From Salminus brasiliensis (lineage: Eukaryota; Chordata; Actinopteri; Characiformes; Bryconidae), in assembly GCF_030463535.1 (NCBI RefSeq), contig NC_132900.1, positions 30,917,221 through 30,981,220 of the forward strand: DNA of 64,000 bases, given 5' to 3'. The position numbers were made by a program, and so were the translations under genes. This document shows positions 1-11,500 of the stretch, piece by piece (position 1 is the stretch's first letter; the number at the start of each line of letters is the position of its first letter). The notes under the pieces were generated by a model, which had not been told where the DNA came from, did no database searches, and saw only the letters and a list, made by a program, of their open reading frames with translations.

Positions 1-21
1 CAATAAACCTGTCTTAAAACT

Positions 22-545
22 AGGGATGTGCCGATCCAGTTTCTTTGTCCTCCCGTTCCATCCAATGAGCTTAATGCTGAGTATCGGCCAATACCGGCCC
101 GATCTGAAGTTTGTGTTTGTACGAATCATACCGTCCCAGCCCCGGTTCTGAACGGGCTGTTCAGTGCTGGTTTAGAACCAAAGAGTGGTGCAGGGTTCTG
201 CTGCTGGTAAATCCGAGCACAAGTGACTTTTGTTCATTGAATTAAGCGAGGAATTCCAGTCAGCACTGAAGGAACAAAAGTCTCTTGTGCTAAATCACAT
301 CGTTTCTGTGATGCTATCATTTCTAACCAGCCGTAATTCAGGAGTAAAGACTTTGCGAGGGTGTATTTCCCACAGGGATTTGAAGGAATGTGCAAAAGCA
401 GCAGAAAATAGATAAATATCTATGTGTTATGTAAAACGGATGCTGGGAGGTGCTCTGCTAGAACACAGTGGTAAAAACAAAGGATCAAACTGAATCAGGC
501 TTAAAATAGCCAATACTCGGTACACTGGATCGGACGGGGCATGGC
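22..545. mobile_element. hAT-like MITE, left copy
   Basis: Begins tagggatgtgccgatccagt and holds tatcggccaataccggccc. The far end is unclear (cactggatcggacgggg near 525). Sequence at 320-512 is shared with 54740-55090. Confidence 0.4.
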
Positions 546-760
546 TGCTCAAAACACCGGCAGGTGCTGTAGAAACCTGTGTAGGTAATAATAGTCAAGT
601 TCAGGTTGGTTGGACCTTGTTGGTTGCCATAAGGCTCAGATAATCACTTCACAGCAAGCTAGTGTTAATATACACTGACTAAACATACTGAAGAAATGGA
701 AATATACTAAATAAACAGAATATTAATATATATATATATATACATGAGTGACAGGAAATC

Positions 761-1216
761 TACACTATCTGTCCAAATATTTATGGACACCCCTTCTAAT
801 GAATACATTTACCTACTTTAAGTTGCACCCATTGCTGACACAGATGTGCTATGGGCTCCATGCTGCCTAATTCCAGGCGTGGGCTAGTAGAGGGGTGTAA
901 TAAAGCCCCCCAGCATTGAGCTGTGGAGCAGTGGGAGAACTGTGTTCTCTAGAATGATGGTGGTGGAGCTCCATCCAGTACTTTTGGGATGAGTTGGGGA
1001 GTTGGGGGATCCTGACCTCTAGCTCTTGTCGCTAAATGCAATCGAATCCTCACAGCAATGCTCAATCCTCCAAAATCTAGTAGAAAGCCTTGCTCTCTGG
1101 ACAGTAGAGACAGATACTCCAACAAAAGCAGGATCAACTCTTGAAATTTTTAATACCCTTGATTTCAGAAGAAACTATGAACAAGCAGGTGTCCAAATAC
1201 TTTTGTCTATATAGTT
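761..1216 (+). mobile_element. MITE family A, full-length copy
   Basis: Ends actatctgtccaaatattta and caaatacttttgtctatata form imperfect terminal inverted repeats of about 27 bp. The middle holds the block gtggagctccatccagtact. No transposase. Probably a Tc1/mariner-type non-autonomous element, but the superfamily is not proven. Confidence 0.7.
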
Positions 1217-1348
1217 TAAATGGCAGCAAATAGAGAAGCGAACAACAGGACGGGCCTGCCTTATTGATTTACTGAATAATAATCCAGTCTGACTCATCCG
1301 GCTGCAGGTCGATGGAAACTTGAGACCTTGTGACAGCATTTGCATCCA

Positions 1349-1381
<33 letters not shown>

Positions 1382-1904
1382 CACCGACACGCTTCTTTGC
1401 ATTGTAATTCCAGCTGACACCTGATACCTTTGTGTCCCTCCTGACTGAAGACCTTTGCATGCTGCGTTCGCCTGATGCCACCTCCAGGCCTGGCTTTGGG
1501 TGGACGTGCCCTGCCATTGTGTTCTGTTGGCTGCTGGCTGTTTACAGTATCTTCAAGCAGACTCCAACTGCTGCTTGGTTTATCTTCCTTTCACAGGCCC
1601 GAGGTGAACAGCCACACAAATACTGCGGTCAAGTGTGACTCGCTGTCCATCACGGCAAACAAACACGTTCCAGGCAGGCCGTCCTTGCCCAAATGGGCTA
1701 ACGCTACATGAGCATTGTATTCTGTAGGCGTCTGTAGGAGGCTGAAATTGTGCGTGATGATCTGATGGGCCGACACACCCTCCTCAGCAGGTTTGGGCAG
1801 CCCTGTTCAGAGTATCTGTTACTGTGGATAGATAAGTGAAGTGGAGAAGAACGCCTAAGGTTACGGGCTTCAAAATACCAAAACAGCAAAGCAAAAGTTT
1901 GGAC

Positions 1905-2115
1905 ACCCTACATGGTCTCTTGTGGTAGGATTTCCGCCCACTCTTCCTGCAGAAGGCTGCTAGTCCTGTTAGGATTGTGGGTCATCTTGCTTCAATGATT
2001 TTCTGAGGCCTGTCCACTGATTTCGGATGATGTTTAGACTGGGGGAGTGTGAGGACCATGGCAAAACCTTCAGCTTGCATCTCTTGAGGTAGTCCATGAA
2101 TGATTATGTCAATCC
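1905..2115 (-). mobile_element. Decayed Tc1/mariner transposase piece
   Basis: The minus strand reads a broken LKVLPWSSHSPSLNIIRNQW, similar to the LPWPSQSPDLNPIE block near the transposase C-terminus. Frameshifted and short. Confidence 0.5.
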
Positions 2116-3069
2116 TGATGCCTGAAGTCTCTCCTAGATGGTCGGGTATATGGGTTATTAATTCAGCGATCGAGCAACACTAGAACTTCTCAGGCCTATA
2201 GATCAGACAGTTCGAGTCATAATATTGTCTTTGTATGGTTTTAGTTTTATGATACTGGACTTGATATCAGTGTCAACATTCTGATACGCTGGCCCTGTTG
2301 GAGAGTCGGTCTGTTCTCCTTTCTCTTTCTTCTTTTATCACAATAGGAAGCACTGTGGTCGAAAGCAGGGTATACACACACGCCCGCATATATAACACCC
2401 GCTGAGCTGGCTCGGCCTGATGGCAGTGTAGTAGTTGTGATAATACGTTAACTAAAAATACCAGCCGGTGTAATGTTTGATAAGCAATCATCCCAACTCC
2501 CCCAACCAGCCGCTGACACGGACTCCTGACCTTTCTTTAGTTTCTGTTTATGTGGAGCTGTGAAAAGCGAAGCTCATAGGCCTGGCCTACTTCTGCCACT
2601 AGCTGAACGTGTTCTGCTCGTGTGGTTTCCTCCGTGACGTCCGCTGTTTTCTCTCTCTCCTTTTCTGCTTTTAGGCTTCAAGCCTTTTCTCTTTTCCTCT
2701 TCCGCACCCCGACATGTGCAGACACATCAGACAGGGCTTCTGAAAGCGAATCCCAGTCGCTCATGTCTCTCATGTCTGCTTCACAAAGACACCTTGGCTT
2801 TGTTTACTTAAACGGCGAATATTCTCGCTCTCAGCGCCCTCTTGAGGTTTTTACACAGACTGGATCATTAAAGCTGTAGTTCTGTAAAAAACAAAAAGTC
2901 AGTCAAATGTCCGTCAGACAAAACATGTCTTAAAGGGTCTCTGTCATGGAAATCTGTATTTCCCTCAATGCATTTAACTATAGAATGTAAAATTACAGAA
3001 CGGTCTTCAGTCCATTCAGGCCTTCTTTAAGGCCAATAAATTCTAATTTACTTCTATTTTTTATTTCTA

Positions 3070-3260
3070 TGATTTTCTATAGGCTTTTCACAACAAATAT
3101 TGTCACAAACAGCTTTACAGAGATCCGGGTTCGAGACTTTTGAGCAGCTAGTGGCAAAAGTGGCTTTAAGAGGAACCAAGACTCATAAAGGGAACCCGTC
3201 CTCTAAGGTCGACCCCGGATAATCGCAATAATAATCAAAACAGGAATGAAAACAACAATA
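3070..3260. mobile_element. Dispersed fish repeat (gaggaaccaagactca type)
   Basis: Contains caaacagctttacagagatc and aagaggaaccaagactcata followed by aaagggaacccgtcctc, a block widespread in fish genomes by my recognition. Class uncertain. Confidence 0.4.
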
Positions 3261-3374
3261 AAACCAAACTGAATTAAGAAAAAAAAAATGGCAAATGTGT
3301 CGTCAAGTCATACGAGATGAAAAGGTAGAACACAGTTCAACGCAGTTTAGAAGGACAGCGGGATCTGTCATTGT

Positions 3375-3861
3375 TAGAGATCCGATATTAGGATCGGATA
3401 TCGGTCCAGATATTAACAAAATTAGCTATCAGATAATTAGGCCGATCCATGGAACAGATCCTTTCACTTTAATTGGTTGGTGTGAGACGGCACTAAATGT
3501 TTACATGCCTGTTTTTAATTGTTACTTGTATGTTTGACCAAGTTACTTATTTATTCTCAGGTTCAGCTGCTAGATTTTATTTTAAATTACGTCAAATATT
3601 TAAAAAGATTAATTTAAAACGTGAAGCTACTTATTTTCTGTTGGCTGATACATTTGATGTATTTTAATGTATTTTTTATTTTGAATTTGAATGCTGTTTA
3701 TTGTAGTGACAAATAAATAGCAACATAGTAAATTTATATCTGTGTTATTTTGTTATATTATATAAAGTAATGATTAAGTCAATCCTGATGCCTCAAGTCT
3801 CTCCCACAAGTTTATGTATCAGTATCGGAACTGAAAAAGCCGAATCGGTGCATCCCTAGTT
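3375..3861. mobile_element. hAT-like MITE
   Basis: Holds gagatccgatattaggatcg near one end and ends aatcggtgcatccctagt, the reverse complement of the family start. No coding capacity. Confidence 0.5.
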
Positions 3862-4259
3862 ATTATATAAGACATGTCTTAGGAAGGTATTGAACGATGG
3901 TACGAGGTTTTCACACCAGGGTGCCACTGCAGGTAGTGTAGATGCCGCACATCTCCAGGGAAGCTTTAGGTTTGGTGCTGATTGAGCACATGTAAGGCTG
4001 AGCTACTGCTGTAACACCATGTCCTGAAGTGAACCGGAGCACATGGCTCACTTGGTTGGTTTGAATGATTATATGGGAGTCGGGTCAGGTAGGGTCGTCG
4101 CAGGCTGGGCGGCACAGCTGTCGGTGTGAAACTGGGTCAGAGCGCTGAGGGCGAGTGGTGAGATACTCTATTTCCTGTTATTGTGTCTCAACTGACAGAG
4201 CGAGAGAAGCGTGCAGAAGAGATTGTGAAAATAAGGAGGTTTGCTGTGTGTTTAACTGC

Positions 4260-4260
<1 letters not shown>

Positions 4261-4294
<34 letters not shown>

Positions 4295-4300
4295 AGAGAG
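4261..4300. repeat. (GA)n microsatellite
   Basis: About 15 GA units; produces RERERE frames that are not genes. Confidence 0.95.
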
Positions 4301-5503
4301 AGGAATCTGCAGCTGGGTGTTTTTCCTCTGCTTTGTTCGACCCTCTCTCCTCCCCTTCATTTGAAAAGCCTGCTCACCCCATCTGTTTCCTCTTCTTGCT
4401 CTCCCTCTGTTCTGCATGTTCCTCCACACTAGGGCTGCATGTTGGCAGGAAGCTGGCGATACTGTAAACAAGACAATATGTTGCTTATGTTTTGTTTTTA
4501 AAATAAATTTTAAGAAATTATCATCTGCATTAAATCATCTGCAGTTTGGAAAGCCAATTACCCCAACCCCGATCATGTGAACTCCCCCTAGCAGGAGTAG
4601 CAATAAGGCCAATCTCAGCGTCTCTAGCGTTGCTACTCCGGGCTCGGAGCGCTGCTAACTGCACTATGGAGCTCTGGTGAAGCGAGCAGGACGGCGCTCT
4701 CCAGAACTGTGAGCGTAACGCTGCGTAACCCATAGAGTCATATTAGTGTACAATCCTGTAGTATTACTCTACCCCCTCAGTCCACATGCTGCTCTACCTT
4801 TCAGTGGCGCTTCTGCAGCTCTCTCAGCTTGTCCAGAAATGCATGTGTACATCGTGTCCTTTAGGAGTGGCTCAAAACATGAGTTACACCTCCCGACTGT
4901 AGGGGAAGCCCAGGAGCGAGAGATACCCATTCTTACATACTGCTGCTTTAAGGCCTCAAATGAGTGAATGTTAAACCAGCCTAGTTTTTGTTTTTGTTTT
5001 TTAGAAGAAGTAAGTCTTTACTTGGGCTTAACCAAAGTGAAGGTTTAGGTTTTAGAAAACAGCCACAGGGGGAAAGAATGCTGCTTGCACTATAAGAATA
5101 GTTTTCAGAAAAATGTAAAAATTACTTTACAATGCGAGATGCTAAACTTTTCTAACAACTTGGGCCTAGACTGTCACCAATCTCATTTTGCTAAAAATAT
5201 GCCTAAAAACTAAACTAAATCTCCCCTCTTTCTCTAAAAACACATCTGGATCTTTATTATACAAAACCATATGATTTCAGACATTGTTTTACTTGCCTAG
5301 TCTGTAAATACAAAAGTAAACTAGCTGAAATGTCTATTCATGTATACATGCATACATTTTACAGCAACACGTAACGAATACATGTATTTATGTTGCTTTT
5401 TCATAACTAAAATAATTTTCTCTTTTTATAATTTTGTTATTTATCTATTTATTTTAGTACATTTTTGATGTTGGGAACTGATTGGTTGTATTTCTCTTTT
5501 CAG

Positions 5504-5535
5504 AAATGGAGACATCCCTCCCTCAGATCTGAAAG
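5504..5535 (+). CDS. FIIND-DD gene, first recognised exon
   Basis: A tttctcttttcag acceptor precedes it and a gtaagg donor follows. Only the frame reading [10 protein letters not shown] joins in phase with the next exon; another frame holds an ATG but meets a stop. It contains no start codon in frame, so translation must begin further upstream. Confidence 0.6.
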
Positions 5536-8500
5536 GTAAGGCATATTTACATAGTAGTAGCTCACTTTTTCCAGCAGAGAGCGCTACAACCTAACTTATT
5601 GCTTTGCCATATATGTCCCAGTGTCTGATGGCGATTCAACCACAGTTTCGCAATGAGTTGTGGTTTACTACGTACTACTGTCTTCGTGCATGGCTCTCAT
5701 TAACCCCTGTAGTGAAACATAAACCGGATGTCAGCGCAACGCTGGCCTGTCTGTGTCACTACTGTTCTGAGAACCACCAAAATAGAATCTGGTCAGTTGT
5801 GGTCCTGAAATGGACTTTTTTACGTCAAGGGGGGCTGACTACAACCGATGACTGTAAACCCACAAACGGCACCTTTATAGTAGGTGTTTCTAATAAAATG
5901 GCCAAAGCGTGTATATGTTTGTAATAAACTGGTAACTTTGTGTATCCCACTTTCCACTATAATCCAAGGATTGCTGATTGGCATCCTAATGGGTCATGCT
6001 GCTTGCCATCAGCAGTCGGAGTCAGAGTGAGCACAGCTGGCCTTGCTTTCTCAGTGGTGGGTTGATGGCACATCCTCCCCACAGCACTCCTAGTGTGATG
6101 CTGGTCAGCACAGGCGTCTTTTAGCTGCTGTATCGGAGCTGGGGAGCCGGGCTTTCCTCCGAGCGCGCTAGGGGTAACTAGCGATGCCGCAAAGGCAGTG
6201 GCTGGCTTTGCATGTGTATGAGGAGACGTGCTACAGTTGGGGGTCAGTTCACATGAATGGGGACTGGATAATTGGCCTTCCAAATTGGGTAAAAATTAAA
6301 TAAATGGTTAAAAATGAAATTATTAGAATTTTTAACATCCTAAACCTAACCAAATTTAATTGACCCACCCTAGATGAAAAGTTCTCAGATTTCTTTACTG
6401 GCACCAGAGCCTGGATACAGATGAGCTCACAAAGAATGTATTTAGTCAAGCGACTGCTCAGCAGATGAGTGTTCTTAGTAACTGGGCCAGAGAAAAAGTG
6501 GAACAGCTTCCTGTGTCTGTTTTTGCACAGTAATAATGACGCTGGGGTAGAAATGAGTGGGAGGAGGGATGGTTTCCCCGATCCTTTTCCGGTATATAGA
6601 GTGTTGGGGTCTGAGGCAGGGGCCTGCCCCACTGCCCTGCTGGAAAGCCCACCACTGCAGCCCCTGTAATGGTTACTTTACTAATCACAGGTTTGGTTTC
6701 CTAAATCTGCACTGTAAAGTTAGTATTCCACAGAGTACAGCGCTAATGCTCATCCAGCATCAAGCGGACTCAGCTGTGGCTCCATATCGCAGAATTGGGC
6801 CAGATCAAAAATTCTATAAAAAAAATCTAATTTGTCTTTTTTGATTTAAAAATATTTAACTATAGAAAATTGGTTTCCTGAATTGGTCCAGTCTGGTTCA
6901 GGCCTCCTTTATATGCATTTTTTGCTACACTGTGATTTTCTATTATTTTAATCAAGTATAAACCAAGACCATTTTTTGTCCCTTCCAATTACAAATACTA
7001 GGTCCTCAAGTATCTGCCGATACGAAGTACAGAAATCAATGCTATCTAACATGCATGGCACTCGATACATACCTATAAATCAATTACATTACATGTAATT
7101 ACATTACAATTACATTTTACTATTTCACTGGCCTGTTAATATTTTTTAAAATACAGCGTTTTGGATTTTTTTAAAATGTTTTGCATATTTTCTTCTTTAA
7201 CAGTATTATACAGTATTACTAATATATTTTTTTGCCCTTATCAAAAGTGACTCGTTACTAGTTACGGGTGTAATCTGCTAATGTAAGTATTTTTGGGAAC
7301 TCTATTTTTTTGTCATGGCTGTGGAAGGGTTTGGAGTGTTGGGAGGGGCCAAGGGCTACAGGCTCTGTGGCGCAATGGATAGCGCATTGGACTTCTAGCA
7401 GCCCTTGTGAGGGAATTCAAAGGTTGTGGGTTCGAGTCCCACCAGAGTCGTGAGATTTTTAGTTCCCACTGTGGAAAGTACATAAAATAAAATTGGCTAC
7501 TAATCCAGGGTGATTAACCAAATCACCAAGTTTACAAGCAGCTCAAGTTTACAGTAAACTTTACTATTTACAGTAAATTGTTTTGGATCTTTTGAAAATC
7601 TCGGTATGCTTCATTGTTCTGTGAAGTCTACGTATTTTACTTTTTATTAAAATTAATTCATTACAAATGATTTTTCTCACAGCTGACCAACTCTATTTAA
7701 ATGTTAGATCTGGTGTTAGTGGTTAGCACATGACACACCGGCCTTCTGTTGGCTCTGTGGCGCAATGGATAGCGCATTGGGCTTCTAGCCCTCTTCGTGA
7801 GGTAATGCAAAGGTTGTGGGTTCGAGTCCCACCAGAGTCACTCAGCTTTTTTTGCCACTGTGGAAATTGTTGGCATGGTGCGTGTAGTAGGTCAGTGTGG
7901 CAGGGTGACCACAGTGGAGCTACCCTGTTCGGGGAAGCTGAGTGTGTTCACATTTTTGATGCCCAGCCTGACTCAATTCTTGAAAGTCTTGGTAATTAAC
8001 TGATGAACTGAGGTGTGTGATTTCGATAAAGAGCACGAGCATTCCCCAGACCTGAGACTGGAAACTGCTTTGACTCAGATGCTCCTGGATTTTGAGGTTT
8101 TTGCCTTGTACATGTTCTGCAGTCTTGCGCTAACATATTGTAATTTTTGCAGTATTCAGTGTCACAATATAAAATACAAATCACTGTATTCACATTTGGC
8201 TGTTTTTTCTGGAGAAGCTAACAATCAAAAATACATTTGCTAGCATAGCATCAGATCACTCATGCTAAATTAAAATAAATGCTGAAATACAATTTTTATT
8301 ATTATTAAATGTAATAAGGGATTGGAGAGAAAAATAAATAAATGAGCTAAAAAAGTCTTAAAATAGATTTGAAAAAAGTAAGATAAAAAGATTCTTTTAT
8401 TTTTCATTTTTATATATTTTGTTCTTTTTAAACTACTTTTAGTTTTAAAATCTTATATGTGCCTAAAGACCGGCTTAGAAGAAGTAATTTGTATATTTAA

Positions 8501-11500
8501 CAAAAACAGTGTAGATTTGTCTGCTTTTATGTAATTTTTTTCTGTTTTATTTACATTTTATTAATTTTTTTATTAATGTTTTATTTGAGTTTCATATAAA
8601 TGCTCTGTCATTCTGTCTTTGAGTACTATAAGAAAAGCTTTTTACATTTTTATATAAACAAACTGTTTTTATTACTGTTGGAATGCCCTAAATAACACTA
8701 TTAATTAGTATTAATCAAGTTCACTATTTGGATCAAAAGCTGCCAAAGATTGTATTTATTAATGCTGTATTTAGTAAACAGGATTCTATATGATATATTT
8801 TTGTTTGTAAATGTGAAATGTTCAAATTCACCTCTAGAAGCACTTTCAGTTCGGCCACTGAATATAGTTTCTAACTAAAGTCCCCTTTTCTGTTTCCAAA
8901 AACAGGTCATGAAATTGAAAGTGGACATACAAGCTCAGGTATGGTGTATTTTCTATCTGATTACTTTTATTTTGATCCAATTTTCCATTAAATTCAATAA
9001 AGTACACTTCAGAGGTAGGCTACTACGTTAGTTTTGCGCATAGTATGTCGGCTCTGTGGCGCAATGGATAGCGCGTTGGACTTCTAGCTGCCTCAGTGAG
9101 GGTATTCAAAGGTTGTGGGTTCGAGTCCCACCAGAGTCGTGAAGTTTTTCCACTGTGGAGAGTACATAAAATAAAGTAAGCTACTAATCCAGGATGATTA
9201 ACCAAATCACCAATGTGCAGAAACTTACTGTAATCTGTGTTTTTAAGTAAAAATAAAACACAAAACTACAGCTCAAGTTTACAGTAAAGTTTACTTTTTT
9301 GGTAAAGTAAACTTTTTGACTTTTTTATTATTTTACTACTGATTCAGGGTAAAAGTTAGAAATGGATAATTCATGGATGATTTTGCAAGTTTGTAACTGT
9401 AACTGTAATTTTAAGTAAAAAATATCAAACAGTTCAAAGTTTCTATTATATGTTTTTATGATTTGGGGTTTTTACCTTGTACATGCTGTGCAGTCTTGCG
9501 CCAGGCCATGCTCTAACGTTGCAGTATTCAGTGTCATGGTATAATATACAATACTTATATACAATAATCATTAATATAATAATTATTAAACAATAATAAT
9601 GAAATACAGTAATCTTAAATACAATTTTATTATTATTAAACTTTAATTTAAGCTGGTGTTTGCAGTTAACACGTACTTTTGTTAGCACGTCCGAAGTCGT
9701 ATCTTGTCTCGGCTCTAGCTGACTTCTCGACTTCTAGCTGCCTCGGAGAAGGAATTCAAAGGTTGTGGGTTAGAGTCCCTCCAGAGTCGGCTCTTTTTTG
9801 TTGCCAGTATGCAAAGTGTGGGCATGATGCGTCTAGTAGTTCATTGTGGCAGGGTGACATGCTTTCCCACATTAGCAACCTAAGCTGAGTGTGTTTGCAT
9901 TTTTGATGCCCAGCCTGATTAAGGTCTTGAAATTCAAAGCTTGTGGGTTTGAGTCCCACCAGATTCGGCAGGCTTGTAATTTCCAGTGTGGAAGGTGTAG
10001 AATGAATTACTGCCAGGTTGAATCAACAAATCTTATTTGTTTTATTTTTTAACATCTTTTTTTTTTTCCTGCAACAGACAGTTCCGAGTCATCATCGTCA
10101 GGTGAGAGCTCGGAGGAAGAGGCTGAGGAAGAGGAGGGGGAAGAAGAAAGAGATTCAGGTGTGTGTATGTACAGACTCTTAGTGCTCTCAGTATATCTAT
10201 TTCAGTCTGCTTTCAGCCTCTCTCTCTCTGTCACTCTGTCTGTCTTCATCATCTTGGCCTTTTAATCTCTCCTGTATGTTTCAGTGGTTTTGCGGCCGGG
10301 TTATCAGGCAGTCTCAGAGCGGCTTTAAGACAAAATGACGAGTGCTTTGTTTACTGACAGGTTCTTATTATACTGATGACTGTTAGTTATGTTAGTGAGT
10401 TCAGCTCCAGAAAATCACAAGTTGGACCAAAAAAAAATAAAAAGGCTCTGCTGGGATTCGAACCCAGGATCTCCTGTTTACTAGACAGGCGCTTTAACCA
10501 ACTAAGCCACAGCGCCGTGGGTTCCTGAAGCAGCGGCAACTGGGAATACCCGAGAGCTGCTAACATATGAGCAGCTGTTCTAACTGGGAATTAGGCCTCA
10601 AATACACCTGACCATAACCAAGACCAAAGAGTTTTACTGACAGGTCATTTATTGTATTTATTGAACTACCTGCAATTCCACTAGGAGGCGCTGTCCGCAT
10701 TTTGAATATATTTTGTTTTAAGCCAAATTCATCAACCTGACTTTGTCTTATTTTTGGTCAGTTCAGCTTCAGAGAACAGATAGCTGAAGTTTAGCATAAC
10801 AATAAAAGGCACTGCTGGGATTCGAACCCAGGATCTCCTGTTTACTAGACAGGCGCTTTAACCAACTAAGCCACAGCGCCATGGGCTTGCACAGCAGAGC
10901 TTTGTAGAGCAGTTCCTCACACATGAGCAGCTGTGTTAACTGGAAATTAGGCCTCAGATACACTGAATCGTTTTAGCACCTTTACCTCCAGCTGAGTAGG
11001 ACATTGTTTTACACGTTTTATTGCCCAGTGACTTTGAGATTTACCTTTTTTACACTACATATGTTCAACTGTTTCTCCATAATGCCCCCTCACAGTGTTT
11101 TGAGAACTTGGCTGCCCCCCACTCCTCACCAAAGACCAGCCTGTCAGTCTGCACACTGCTGAAACATAAATATATACATATATATAAAACAGGTTGGAAA
11201 CAAAGAGAAAATTATAATGTATATCAATTAATTATTAAATAAACTGCTTAAACATTATTAAACTAAATTAAATTAAATTATTACATTCGACGATACTAGA
11301 CAACAAAGGTATAAAATATAACACATACTTTTACTATTTTTTATTGCTCTTCCTGCAATTCCACCAGGAGGTGCTGTCCACATTTTAAAGATATAGATCA
11401 TATTTAAGCAGAGTGCATCGAATATTCTTCATTTTTGGTTATGTTTGATTTTGAGAAGTTGAGCTTCCGAAAACCACAAGCTGAAGTTTGGTGTAACACA

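Larger units (their letters stand above)
2116..5503. other. No gene found upstream of the FIIND-DD exons
   Basis: Apart from the MITE, fish repeat and GA microsatellite listed, I see no convincing exon. The missing 5' exon of the FIIND-DD gene should lie here or further upstream. A GC-richer patch at 1430-1830 has no supported frame. Confidence 0.4.

Noticed and set aside
4155..4471. Frames with RERERE or LSLSLS
   Set aside because: Translation of a GA microsatellite.
6249..6844. Overlapping frames up to 127 aa
   Set aside because: No family resemblance and no phase-compatible splice sites; part overlaps a SINE.
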